Positions 25,046 through 33,718 of a stretch of 62,190 nt of DNA are shown here, piece by piece (within the stretch, counting starts at the first letter, position 1; each line of letters begins with the position of its first letter). The notes beneath the pieces are model-generated. The model saw only the letters and a program-made list of their open reading frames with translations, was not told the DNA's origin and searched no databases. The stretch is from contig JAEEQX010000004.1 of assembly GCA_016285575.1 (NCBI GenBank), positions 1 through 62,190 on the forward strand, read 5' to 3'. A program made the position numbers and the translations under genes. The DNA comes from Lachnospiraceae bacterium. GTDB lineage: Bacteria; Bacillota; Clostridia; Lachnospirales; Lachnospiraceae.

Positions 25046-26179
25046 ATGGGAAATCTCAAACATTATATTAACTGCATAAGAAACGGAGAAGCGTTTTTTG
25101 ACGAGCAGTTCAAATTCTCTTTTATATTGCATGAAGTTGGTATTATCCATCTTATTTTCGCAATAATGTTCCTGATAATGGGTAATAAGTTTTTGGGTAT
25201 CTACAATGTCGTTGCATTTGTTATGTACCTGATACTTGATACATTCGTTAAGATGAAAAAGTTCAGGACGGTTTTATTTATTGCCAGCTTTGAAGTTTTG
25301 GCACACGGATTAATAACCGCTTTTCTTATTGGTCTTAACACCGGATTTACACTTTATTACTTTTCGATGATTCCTTGGGTATTCTATATGGTTCTTGCTT
25401 GGAATGCCTTTGAAAAAAAGATAAGAATCAGTCTTATATATACAGGCTTGTACATGATATGTATGCTTGCAGCGTATATCAGTACATTTGTTATAGAGCC
25501 TGCGATGAGACCTGAAAAGGGATGGGCACTTGCATTTACGATTGTAAATGTTGTTATATCCATAGTGGCTATGACAGAAGCGCTCATTCTTCTTGATTGG
25601 GATGTTATGCATAAGAGTGAGAAGATGCAGAACCTTAATTCAGAACTTGATGAAAAGGCTAATCTTGATCCTCTTACCAAACTCTACAACAGAAGATTCA
25701 TGAATCAGAAACTTGAAGACTTACTTGTTAATCTCTCCAAGGAAGGTAATATATTCGGACTTATCATGGGTGACATTGATAACTTCAAAAAAGTTAACGA
25801 TACCTATGGACATGATTTTGGTGATGAAGTACTCAAGGCTGTTGCAGCAGCACTTAAGAAGAGTACCAGAGATGATGATGTAGTCTGCAGATGGGGTGGC
25901 GAGGAATTCCTCATTGCTATTAACGGTAACAGAAAGATTACCATCGATGTTGCGGAAAGAATGAGAATCGCAGTATCTGAGATTAGGATTCCTGCAGGCA
26001 ATGATGTTATATCGGTAACCATGACATTCGGTGTTACGGAATCTATTCCCGGATTCAATTCAGATAAGCTTGTTGCCATCGCTGATGAGAACCTCTATAA
26101 GGGTAAGACAAGTGGTAAGAACAAGGTAGTTGCATCTCCGACATTCAATCTTGAAGTTGAAGATTTGATTAAGCCTTAA
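25046..26179 (+). CDS. Membrane-bound GGDEF diguanylate cyclase
   Basis: About 377 residues: six predicted transmembrane helices in the first about 185 residues (starting FSFILHEVGIIHLIFAIMFL), a short coiled coil, and a C-terminal GGDEF domain beginning DPLTKLYNRRFM. The active-site loop is GGEEF near residue 284, and an I-site RDDD lies five residues upstream, so the enzyme is probably active and feedback-inhibited. The start at 25046 is supported by CGGGGGA (25034-25040) and by a promoter that overlaps the alternative upstream ATG. It is divergent from the AraC regulator. Confidence 0.9.
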   Translation: MGNLKHYINCIRNGEAFFDEQFKFSFILHEVGIIHLIFAIMFLIMGNKFLGIYNVVAFVMYLILDTFVKMKKFRTVLFIASFEVLAHGLITAFLIGLNTGFTLYYFSMIPWVFYMVLAWNAFEKKIRISLIYTGLYMICMLAAYISTFVIEPAMRPEKGWALAFTIVNVVISIVAMTEALILLDWDVMHKSEKMQNLNSELDEKANLDPLTKLYNRRFMNQKLEDLLVNLSKEGNIFGLIMGDIDNFKKVNDTYGHDFGDEVLKAVAAALKKSTRDDDVVCRWGGEEFLIAINGNRKITIDVAERMRIAVSEIRIPAGNDVISVTMTFGVTESIPGFNSDKLVAIADENLYKGKTSGKNKVVASPTFNLEVEDLIKP

Positions 26180-26206
26180 AAACAGGCAATTTTGTGGCAT
26201 ATGTGC

Positions 26207-26236
26207 TTGACAAAAACAAAGGTGCGATGCTACAAT
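26207..26236 (+). promoter_or_regulatory. Sigma-A promoter of the rimP-nusA-infB operon
   Basis: Perfect -35 TTGACA (26207-26212), 18-base spacer, TACAAT (26231-26236). The predicted transcript start near 26243 gives an 84-base leader to rimP that contains an intrinsic terminator. Confidence 0.75.
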
Positions 26237-26264
26237 TATTAAGCTAGATAAGAGATTTTACGAG

Positions 26265-26295
26265 AACGTGGGTTGACAAAACCCACGTTTTTACA
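26265..26295 (+). terminator. Leader terminator (attenuator) of the rimP-nusA operon
   Basis: AACGTGGGTT (26265-26274) and AACCCACGTT (26280-26289) form a perfect ten-base stem, followed by TTTT and further T. It sits about 22 bases after the predicted transcript start and ahead of the rimP ribosome site, so it is in the operon leader. It could alternatively terminate the upstream GGDEF transcript. Confidence 0.85.
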
Positions 26296-26326
26296 TTTTT
26301 TGAACATTGCTTAAGTGAGGTTTTAT

Positions 26327-26791
26327 ATGGGCAAATATGAGGATTACGAGAATAAAACGCGTGAACTGATAGAGCCGATTCTTAAGGATAACAACGTAAG
26401 CCTATACGATATTGACTATGAAAAAGAAGGCGCTGATATGTACCTTAGAGTCTATATCGATAAGGAAGGCGGAGTATCCATAGACGACTGTGAAAAAGTA
26501 TCGCGTGCTTTTAATGAGATTCTCGACAGAGAAGATTACATCGATGAAGCGTATATCTTTGAAGTGTCTTCGCCGGGACTTGGCAGACAACTGAAAAAAG
26601 ATATTCACTTTGAAAAATCGATTGGCATGAGTGTTGATGTTAAGTTATACAAGCCGATTGATAAGTGCAAGGAATTCACAGGAATTCTAAAAGAGTTCGA
26701 TCAAAATACGGTTACGGTTACCGTTGATGATACAGATATGAAATTTACGAGAAAAGATATAGCGATTATTAGATTGTCACTTGATTTTTAA
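26327..26791 (+). CDS. rimP: Ribosome maturation factor RimP
   Basis: Needed for 30S subunit assembly. The 154-residue protein has the N-terminal alpha/beta domain with YLRVYIDKEGGVSIDDCEKVSR and the central VSSPGLGRQL signature, followed by an SH3-like C-terminal domain. ATG 26327 is preferred over an upstream GTG because AAGTGAGG (26313-26320) is well placed. It is first in the operon with nusA, as in most bacteria. Confidence 0.95.
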   Translation: MGKYEDYENKTRELIEPILKDNNVSLYDIDYEKEGADMYLRVYIDKEGGVSIDDCEKVSRAFNEILDREDYIDEAYIFEVSSPGLGRQLKKDIHFEKSIGMSVDVKLYKPIDKCKEFTGILKEFDQNTVTVTVDDTDMKFTRKDIAIIRLSLDF

Positions 26792-26806
26792 AGGAGGAGC
26801 AAAAGG

Positions 26807-28018
26807 ATGGCAAAGGAAAATAAGGTTAAAGACAGCGAGGAGTTAATGAGAGCAATTGCTGAGCTTGAGAAAGAAAAAGAAATCAGCAAGGATACACTCT
26901 TTGAAGCAATTGAGAATTCTCTTAAAAAAGCTGCCAAGGAACATTTCGGCAATGATGAGAACTGCATCGTCGAGATGGATAGAGAAACAGGTGAATATCA
27001 TTTATACCAGGAAAAGACTGTAGTTGAAACTGCAGATGATATTACAGATCCTGTTACACAGGTTGATCTTGAAGAAGCTAAGAAGGTTGCCAAGAAGGCT
27101 AAGGCAGGAGATGTAGTTAGATTCGAACTTCAGTCCAAGGAATTCGGACGTATCGCTACACAGCATGCTAAGAGCGTAATCCTTCAGAAGATTCGTGAAG
27201 AAGAAAGAAACGTTGTATTTGATCAGTATTATTCCAAGCAGAACAATATCGTTATTGGTGTAGTACAGAGATACATCGGTAAGAATATATCCATTAACCT
27301 TGGTAAGGCAGATGCAATCCTTAACGAGTCAGAACAGGTTAAGGGTGAGCACTTCCGTCCTACAGACAGAATCAAGGTATTCATTACAGAAGTTAAGAAT
27401 ACACCCAAGGGACCCAGAATTCTTGTATCACGTACACATCCCGGATTTGTTAAGAGACTTTTCGAAGCAGAAGTATCTGAAATTAGAGATGGTATCGTAG
27501 AGATTAAGAGCATTGCAAGAGAGCCCGGCAGTCGTACTAAGATGGCTGTATACTCTAAGGATGAGAACGTAGATCCCGTAGGTGCATGTGTAGGTCTTAA
27601 CGGTGCAAGAGTTAATGCAATCGTTGACGAACTTGGCGGTGAGAAGATTGATATCATCAACTGGAGCTTTGATGCCAATGAGCTTATCCAGAATGCTCTT
27701 TCACCTGCGCAGGTTATCGCTGTTGCTGTTAACGAGGAAGATCCCAAGAGCAAGGAAGCAATGGTAATCGTTCCTGACTCACAGCTTTCACTTGCCATCG
27801 GTAAGGAAGGCCAGAATGCACGTCTTGCAGCTAAGCTTACAGGATTCAAGATTGATATCAAGTCTGAGTCACAGGCTAGAGAAGCATTCGGATTCTCAAC
27901 AGAGAACGAAGAGTTCGAATATGATGACAACGCAGAATACGATGAGAACGCAGTTTACGATGAAGAATATGTAAACACGGATGAGATTGAAGAGGGCAAC
28001 GTAGAAGATGCAGAATAA
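26807..28018 (+). CDS. nusA: Transcription elongation/termination factor NusA
   Basis: Binds RNA polymerase and nascent RNA to modulate pausing, termination and antitermination. The 403 residues comprise an N-terminal polymerase-binding domain (about 1-125), an S1 domain, and two KH domains (about 200-345) with VDPVGACVGLNGARV and SLAIGKEGQNARLAAKLTG. The Firmicutes form lacks the acidic repeats of enterobacteria, but here an acidic tail of about 40 residues (Glu/Asp/Tyr/Asn) follows. A strong AAAGGAGGAGC site lies upstream of the ATG, and ylxR overlaps its end by 11 bases. A hairpin in the operon leader suggests autoregulation. Confidence 0.97.
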   Translation: MAKENKVKDSEELMRAIAELEKEKEISKDTLFEAIENSLKKAAKEHFGNDENCIVEMDRETGEYHLYQEKTVVETADDITDPVTQVDLEEAKKVAKKAKAGDVVRFELQSKEFGRIATQHAKSVILQKIREEERNVVFDQYYSKQNNIVIGVVQRYIGKNISINLGKADAILNESEQVKGEHFRPTDRIKVFITEVKNTPKGPRILVSRTHPGFVKRLFEAEVSEIRDGIVEIKSIAREPGSRTKMAVYSKDENVDPVGACVGLNGARVNAIVDELGGEKIDIINWSFDANELIQNALSPAQVIAVAVNEEDPKSKEAMVIVPDSQLSLAIGKEGQNARLAAKLTGFKIDIKSESQAREAFGFSTENEEFEYDDNAEYDENAVYDEEYVNTDEIEEGNVEDAE

Positions 28019-28274
28019 AAAGACTCCCATTCGTACCTGTATCTCTTGCAGAGAGACAAGTGAGAAAAAAGAACTTGTAAGAATAGTCAGAACTCCCGAA
28101 GGCGAGATAGTTCTTGACATGACAGGTAAGCGTAATGGCAGAGGAGCATATGTTTGCAAAAACAGAGATTGTGTTGAAAAACTTAGAAAGAACCATGCAC
28201 TTGACAGAAGTTTCAAGATGACGGTTCCCGAAGAATTTTTCGACAATGCCCTAAAGGAGTTATTTAGTGACTAA
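28008..28274 (+). CDS. ylxR: YlxR family RNA-binding protein
   Basis: An 88-residue DUF448 protein with the Cys-containing RTCISCRETSEKKELVRIVR start and the family signature GRGAYVC. Homologues are RNA-binding and some interact with RNase P or act in transcription. It overlaps nusA by 11 bases and the next gene by eight, typical of this tightly coupled operon. Confidence 0.92.
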   Translation: MQNKKTPIRTCISCRETSEKKELVRIVRTPEGEIVLDMTGKRNGRGAYVCKNRDCVEKLRKNHALDRSFKMTVPEEFFDNALKELFSD

Positions 28275-28599
28275 TGATAAAGTTTTATCTCTCATGGGAC
28301 TTGCTAAAAAAGCCGGAAAGCTAAAAAGCGGTGAGTATTGTGTGGAGAATGAGATAAAAGCAAAAAGCGCGAAGCTTGTGATAGTTGCGCTTGATGCTTC
28401 CGATAATACGAAAAAGCATTATAGCGACATGTGTTCTTTCAGACATATTCCAATGTATCAGTACTCTACAAAAGAGGAACTTGGAAAACACATTGGATGC
28501 GAAGAAAGAGCGGCTTTAGTAATACTTGATGAAGGTTTTGCATCAGGTATCAAAAAAGAAATTGAGAGAAATCAATCGAGTTCGGAGGTAATTGAATGA
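28267..28599 (+). CDS. ylxQ: L7Ae/L30e-family ribosomal protein YlxQ
   Basis: A 110-residue member of the L7Ae kink-turn-binding family, with [21 protein letters not shown] near the N-terminus and [15 protein letters not shown]. It starts with GTG at 28267, preceded by AAGGAGTT (28254-28261), and overlaps infB by four bases (ATGA). Its position between ylxR and infB is conserved in Firmicutes. Confidence 0.92.
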   Translation: MTNDKVLSLMGLAKKAGKLKSGEYCVENEIKAKSAKLVIVALDASDNTKKHYSDMCSFRHIPMYQYSTKEELGKHIGCEERAALVILDEGFASGIKKEIERNQSSSEVIE

Positions 28600-31397
28600 A
28601 AATAAGTGATTTAAGTAAAGAATTAGGTGTTACAAGCAAAGAGATCATTGCATTTGCCAACGATAAAGGTATAGAGTGCAAGGCTGCTACCAAGAATCTC
28701 TCTGATGAAGAGACTGAAATGGTAAAGAAAGCTTTTGCTAAAAAGAGCGCACCTAAGGAAGATAAAAGTGCTCCCAAGGCAGCAGCCAAGGAAGAAGTTA
28801 AGAAAGAAGAAAAGAAGGCAGTAGAAAAGCCTGTTGAGAAGCCTGCAGAAAAGCCCGCAGAAGCTAAGGCAGCAAGCAAGCCTGCTAAGAGCGAACCTGT
28901 TAAGAGCGAGCCTACTCCCGAAGCTAAGAAGGGACCTAAGTTCACTTTCAAGATTAACACTCAGTTCGTTAATCCTTCACAGCAGGGTAAGAGACCTAAC
29001 CAAGGCCAGCAGGGTAATATGCCTAGAAGCCAGGTAAGACCTCAGAATCAGGCTCCTACAAGACTTATCAAGCCTTCAACACCTCCTTCAGCTGCTCCCA
29101 GCGTTAACTTTGTTCCTGAGCATACACAGAAGGCAAAAGAGGTTGAGAACGAAGCACCCAAGAAAGTAGCAGCTCCCGTTAACGAGACACCTCAGGTTAC
29201 AGAGGCACCCGTTAAGCCTGTAAGCCAGGAAAGAAGACCTGCTAACGATGGATTCAAGAGAAACGACCAGAGAGCTCCTCAGGAGAATCGTCCTCAGGCT
29301 CCCAGAGATGGATTTGTAAGAAAGGGCGCTCCTGATTTCAAGAGAAATCCTGCATTTGACAAGGATGCAGAAGGAGATAACAGATTTGCAAGAAAGGGTG
29401 GTCCCAAGTTCGAGGCTCCCGCTTCAGGTGTTGCTCCTGACAACAAGAGAAAAGACGACAAGAGAAGAAATTCTCAGGAAAAGGATAAAAAGAAGAACAG
29501 CTACGACGACAGATATGAGGACGGAATGGGCCAGAAGGGCAAGGCATTAAAGCCCGGTGCATTCATTAAGCCTGAAAAGAAAGTCGAGAAGGTTGAAGAT
29601 GATATCAAGGTACTTGTATTACCTGAAGTATTAACTATCAGAGACCTTGCTGACAAGATGAAACTTCAGCCCTCTACAATCGTTAAGAAGCTCTTCCTTG
29701 CAGGTGAGATTGTTACTGTTAACACAGAGATCTCATTTGAAAAGGCAGAAGAGATAGCAATGGAATACGATATCCTCTGCGAGAAGGAAGAAAAGGTAGA
29801 CGTTATCGAAGAACTTCTTAAGGAAGATGAAGAGAATGAAGAGAACCTTGTTGAGAGACCTCCCGTTATCTGTGTAATGGGTCACGTCGATCACGGTAAA
29901 ACTTCACTCCTTGATGCTATCAGAAATACACACGTTATCGACAGAGAGGCAGGCGGTATCACACAGCATATTGGTGCTTACCAGGTTAAGATTAACGACA
30001 AGAATATTACATTCCTTGATACACCCGGTCATGAAGCATTCACAGCAATGCGTATGAGAGGTGCTACAAGTACAGATATCGCTGTACTCGTAGTTGCTGC
30101 CGATGATGGTGTTATGCCCCAGACAGTTGAGGCTATCAGCCATGCAAAAGCTGCAGGCGTACCTATCATAGTAGCGGTTAACAAGGTAGATAAGATTGGT
30201 TATGACTTTGATGACAAGGTTAAGGATATGACTTCTTATCCTCAGATATCACAGCTTATGACAGAACTTTCATCAGATCATCAGCTCAATCCCGAAGCAT
30301 GGGGCGGCGATACAATCTATGTTCCCGTATCTGCTAAGAAGGGTCTTGGTATTGATGACCTTCTTGAAAACATCCTTATCTCTGCTGAGATTCTCGAACT
30401 TAAGAGCAATCCTAACAGAAAGGCCAGAGGTCTTGTTATCGAGGCTAAGCTTGATAAGGGCAGAGGACCTGTTGCTACAGTACTTGTACAGAAGGGTACT
30501 CTTAAAGTCGGTGACTTTATCTCAGCCGGTGAGGCACATGGTAAAGTTAGAGCCATGATTAATGACAAGAAGGAAAATGTTAAGGTAGCTACTCCTTCAA
30601 CACCTGTTGAGATTTTAGGTCTTAACCAGGCACCCAGTGCAGGCGATGTATTCATCGCACATGAGAACGATAAGGAAGCTAAGCATTTTGCTGATACATT
30701 CATTGCAGAGCACAAGATTAAGAAGATTGAAGACACCAAGAGCAAGATGAGTCTTGATGATGTCTTCACCAAGATTAAGGAAGATAATCTTAAGAGTCTC
30801 AACATCATCGTTAAGGCTGATGTTCAGGGTTCAGTTGAAGCAGTTAAGCAGAGTCTTGAAAAGATCTCTAACGAAGAAGTTGTTGTTAAGGTTATTCATG
30901 GTGGTGTAGGTGCCATCAACGAATCCGATGTTACACTTGCATCTGCATCAGAAGCTATTATCATCGGTTTCAATGTACGTATTGATAATCAGGCAAAAGA
31001 TACAGCTGACAGAGAAGGTGTAGATGTAAGACTCTACAGCGTCATCTACCAGGCTATCGAAGATGTCGAAGCTGCTATGAAGGGACTTCTTGATCCTGTA
31101 TTTGAAGAAAAAGTTATCGGTCACTGCGAAGTACGTCAGATCTTTAAGGCTAACGCAATCGGTAATATCGCAGGTTCATATGTACTTGACGGTCTCGTTA
31201 AGAGAGGATGCTCCGTACGTATCTCCAGAGAAGGCGAGCAGATTTTCGAAGGTAAGCTTGCATCACTCAAGAGATTCAAGGATGATGTTAAGGAAGTTAA
31301 AGCCGGATACGAATGTGGTCTTGTATTCGAAGGATTTAACGGAATTCAGGAACTTGATATCGTTGAAGCATACGAGATGGTTGAGGTGCCCAGATAA
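28596..31397 (+). CDS. infB: Translation initiation factor IF-2
   Basis: GTPase that delivers initiator fMet-tRNA to the 30S subunit. The 933-residue protein has an N-terminal IF2_N helical domain (about 1-50), a long low-complexity Lys/Pro/Ala/Glu/Arg/Asn region (about 50-335), a second IF2_N, then the G domain with [12 protein letters not shown] (G1), DTPGHEAF (G3) and NKVDK (G4). Domains II-IV and the fMet-tRNA-binding C2 domain complete it. ATG overlaps the ylxQ stop and has GGAGG upstream. Confidence 0.97.
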   Translation: MKISDLSKELGVTSKEIIAFANDKGIECKAATKNLSDEETEMVKKAFAKKSAPKEDKSAPKAAAKEEVKKEEKKAVEKPVEKPAEKPAEAKAASKPAKSEPVKSEPTPEAKKGPKFTFKINTQFVNPSQQGKRPNQGQQGNMPRSQVRPQNQAPTRLIKPSTPPSAAPSVNFVPEHTQKAKEVENEAPKKVAAPVNETPQVTEAPVKPVSQERRPANDGFKRNDQRAPQENRPQAPRDGFVRKGAPDFKRNPAFDKDAEGDNRFARKGGPKFEAPASGVAPDNKRKDDKRRNSQEKDKKKNSYDDRYEDGMGQKGKALKPGAFIKPEKKVEKVEDDIKVLVLPEVLTIRDLADKMKLQPSTIVKKLFLAGEIVTVNTEISFEKAEEIAMEYDILCEKEEKVDVIEELLKEDEENEENLVERPPVICVMGHVDHGKTSLLDAIRNTHVIDREAGGITQHIGAYQVKINDKNITFLDTPGHEAFTAMRMRGATSTDIAVLVVAADDGVMPQTVEAISHAKAAGVPIIVAVNKVDKIGYDFDDKVKDMTSYPQISQLMTELSSDHQLNPEAWGGDTIYVPVSAKKGLGIDDLLENILISAEILELKSNPNRKARGLVIEAKLDKGRGPVATVLVQKGTLKVGDFISAGEAHGKVRAMINDKKENVKVATPSTPVEILGLNQAPSAGDVFIAHENDKEAKHFADTFIAEHKIKKIEDTKSKMSLDDVFTKIKEDNLKSLNIIVKADVQGSVEAVKQSLEKISNEEVVVKVIHGGVGAINESDVTLASASEAIIIGFNVRIDNQAKDTADREGVDVRLYSVIYQAIEDVEAAMKGLLDPVFEEKVIGHCEVRQIFKANAIGNIAGSYVLDGLVKRGCSVRISREGEQIFEGKLASLKRFKDDVKEVKAGYECGLVFEGFNGIQELDIVEAYEMVEVPR

Positions 31398-31415
31398 ACA
31401 CCAAGAGGTGACAAT

Positions 31416-31820
31416 ATGAGAAAAGGCAGTATAAAAAATATAAGAATCAATTCTGAAGTTCATAAAGAGTTGTCACAGATTATATCCTATGAGGTTAAGG
31501 ATCCGCGTATCAACCCCTTTACATCAGTTACTGATGTATATGTTGCTCCGGACCTTAAGACCTGTAAGGTATATATATCCGTTATGGGCGAGCAAGATGA
31601 AAAAGAGAAGACAATGGAAGGTCTTAACAATGCCAAGGGTATGATAAGAACACTTTTGGCCAAAAGACTTAACATGCGCAATACTCCCGAACTCACATTC
31701 ATACTTGACGAGTCACTTGATTACGGACTTAAGATGAGCAAGCTTATAGATGAGGTTAATGCTCCCTTACATGAGAGAGAGGAAAACGAAGACGAAGAGT
31801 CTTCAGAAGAGAACAACTAA
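31416..31820 (+). CDS. rbfA: Ribosome-binding factor A
   Basis: Cold-adaptation and 16S rRNA maturation factor binding the 30S subunit. The 134 residues show the KH-like core with EVKDPRINPFTSVTDVYVAPDLKTCKVYIS and the conserved TPELTFILDESL near the end, plus a short acidic tail. It follows infB by 18 bases. Confidence 0.95.
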   Translation: MRKGSIKNIRINSEVHKELSQIISYEVKDPRINPFTSVTDVYVAPDLKTCKVYISVMGEQDEKEKTMEGLNNAKGMIRTLLAKRLNMRNTPELTFILDESLDYGLKMSKLIDEVNAPLHEREENEDEESSEENN

Positions 31821-31832
31821 TCCAGGGGAAAT

Positions 31833-32777
31833 ATGGATATATTAAAGATTGTAAGAGAATATAAGAGTATAGCGATATCTGCACATATAAGTCCCGATGG
31901 CGATGCGATAGGTTCATGTATATCTCTGACTTTATATCTTAGAAAAGTGTATCCCGAAAAGGACATACGTCTTTTTCTAGAGCCTATTCCTGATTGTTTT
32001 AAGACAATTGAAGGCAGTGAGATAGTTGATTCATCATTTTCAGGTTTTAATCCTGAAGTATATTTTCTTCTTGATGCGACACCTGAGAGACTTGCAGGTG
32101 GCAAGAAACTCTGGGAGAACGCAAAAGTAAGAGTAAATATCGATCATCATATCAGCAATGCGGATGGAAGCGGAGATATCAATCTCGTAGTTCCCACAGC
32201 ATCTTCAACAGCTGAATTGATATTCAATCTTATTGATGATAAATTAATCGATAAGAAAATAGCATCCTGGATATACATCGGAATTATTCATGATACAGGT
32301 ATGCTAAAATATGCAGCTACATCTCCTGAGACACTTCGCATATGCGCCCGTCTTATGGAAGAGAATATCGATACACAGTATATCGTCGACACGACATTTT
32401 ATGAAAAGACATATTCTCAGAATGTGGCATGTGCAAGAATAGTGCTTTCATCGAGACTTCTTTTTGACGGTAAAGTTATTATTGGTCAGATAACAGCCAA
32501 AGAGATGAAAGAATACGGCATAGAAAAGAAAGACTTGGATGGAGTTATCAATCAGTTACGTATCACCACAGGCGTGGAAGTAGCTATATTCATGTATCCC
32601 ATGAATGCAGATACCGTTAAGGTATCAATGAGATCCAAGGAAAAAGTTGACGTGTCCAAGATATGCCAGACATTCGGCGGTGGCGGACACATAAGAGCAT
32701 CGGGCTTTTATACAAAGGGCCAGATGGAACACGTGGAAAAGAAAATACTTGATTTGTTAGCACTCGAGGAATTCTAA
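31833..32777 (+). CDS. nrnA: DHH-family phosphoesterase, NrnA-type
   Basis: Manganese-dependent DHH/DHHA1 phosphoesterase (314 aa) that degrades short oligoribonucleotides and may dephosphorylate pAp. Metal-site motifs: SAHISPDGDAIGS (about 15-27), a DATPE segment, VNIDHHISN (about 105), and the C-terminal DHHA1 signature GGGGHIRASGF. It sits between rbfA and ribF; truB, which commonly lies between these genes, is absent. Confidence 0.93.
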   Translation: MDILKIVREYKSIAISAHISPDGDAIGSCISLTLYLRKVYPEKDIRLFLEPIPDCFKTIEGSEIVDSSFSGFNPEVYFLLDATPERLAGGKKLWENAKVRVNIDHHISNADGSGDINLVVPTASSTAELIFNLIDDKLIDKKIASWIYIGIIHDTGMLKYAATSPETLRICARLMEENIDTQYIVDTTFYEKTYSQNVACARIVLSSRLLFDGKVIIGQITAKEMKEYGIEKKDLDGVINQLRITTGVEVAIFMYPMNADTVKVSMRSKEKVDVSKICQTFGGGGHIRASGFYTKGQMEHVEKKILDLLALEEF

Positions 32778-32779
32778 TC

Positions 32780-33706
32780 ATGAAGATTTACAAGGAAATA
32801 CCTAAGTTAAAAGAAGATACAGTTATTTCCATAGGTAAGTTTGACGGAGTTCATATCGGACATGCAACTCTTTTAGAGGAACTTGTTTTAATGTCCGACC
32901 TTGAGGATGCTACTAGCGTAGCTATAACTTTTAACCCTTTTCCTGAAGAGTTCTTTCAAAAAAAGAGCCTGCCTCATCTTAACACCAGAGGAGAGATTAT
33001 CTCTGAGATGGATGAGATAGGAGTGGATATACTTGTTGAACTTCCTTTTGACGAAGAGATATCTTCTTATTCACCTGAGAAATTCGTCAAGGAAATATTG
33101 ATTAATAAACTTCATATGAAAGCTCTTGTATGCGGAAGCGATGTGTCTTTTGGCAAGGATGGCAAGGGCAATGCAAAAGAGGTTGAAAAACTCTCGGAAA
33201 AATATGGATTTAATACAGAGATAATCGATAAAGTGTTGTATAATGACAATGCAGTATCTTCTTCCAGAATCATCAAGTGTTTACAGGATGGCAAGATGGA
33301 AGATGCATCCGAGATGCTCGGATATGATTATTATCTCTATGGACCTGTTGTTAAAGGTGCCGGAGTAGCGCATAAGTTCAATATTCCGACAGTTAATATC
33401 AACGTTCCGCAAGGCAGAATTATTCCTAAAAACGGTGTATATATGACCATAGTAGAGGTGGATGATACAGACACTTACCACGCTGTCAGCAATGTAGGTG
33501 TACGTCCTACCGTATCCGATGAAGGAATGGTCAATGTGGAGAGTCATCTTATTGACTGTCCCGTAGATTCTGATTTGTACGGCAAAAGAATCAGAGTATA
33601 CTTTTTAAAATACATTAGAGAAGAAAAAAAGTTTGCTGATGTAGCAGAACTTTTTTCACAGATAGAAAACGATATAGAGGGTACTAAGGAGTTTTTTGGT
33701 ATATAA
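32780..33706 (+). CDS. ribF: Bifunctional riboflavin kinase / FAD synthetase
   Basis: Makes FMN and FAD. The 308 residues have an N-terminal nucleotidyltransferase with GKFDGVHIGHATLL and SSRIIKCL, and a C-terminal flavokinase with KFNIPTVNI and NGVYMTIVEV. It starts two bases after nrnA. Its presence in the rbfA-nrnA-ribF tail of the nusA operon is standard. Confidence 0.95.
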   Translation: MKIYKEIPKLKEDTVISIGKFDGVHIGHATLLEELVLMSDLEDATSVAITFNPFPEEFFQKKSLPHLNTRGEIISEMDEIGVDILVELPFDEEISSYSPEKFVKEILINKLHMKALVCGSDVSFGKDGKGNAKEVEKLSEKYGFNTEIIDKVLYNDNAVSSSRIIKCLQDGKMEDASEMLGYDYYLYGPVVKGAGVAHKFNIPTVNINVPQGRIIPKNGVYMTIVEVDDTDTYHAVSNVGVRPTVSDEGMVNVESHLIDCPVDSDLYGKRIRVYFLKYIREEKKFADVAELFSQIENDIEGTKEFFGI

Positions 33707-33718
33707 TCGGAGGACTGT

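Noticed and set aside
27229-27930. 233-codon antisense frame over nusA
   Set aside because: Long open frame produced by codon usage of the highly conserved nusA gene on the opposite strand; no ribosome site or promoter.
28550-28960. 136-codon Ala/Leu/Ser-rich antisense frame over infB
   Set aside because: It results from the low-complexity Lys/Ala/Pro region of IF-2 and lacks start signals.
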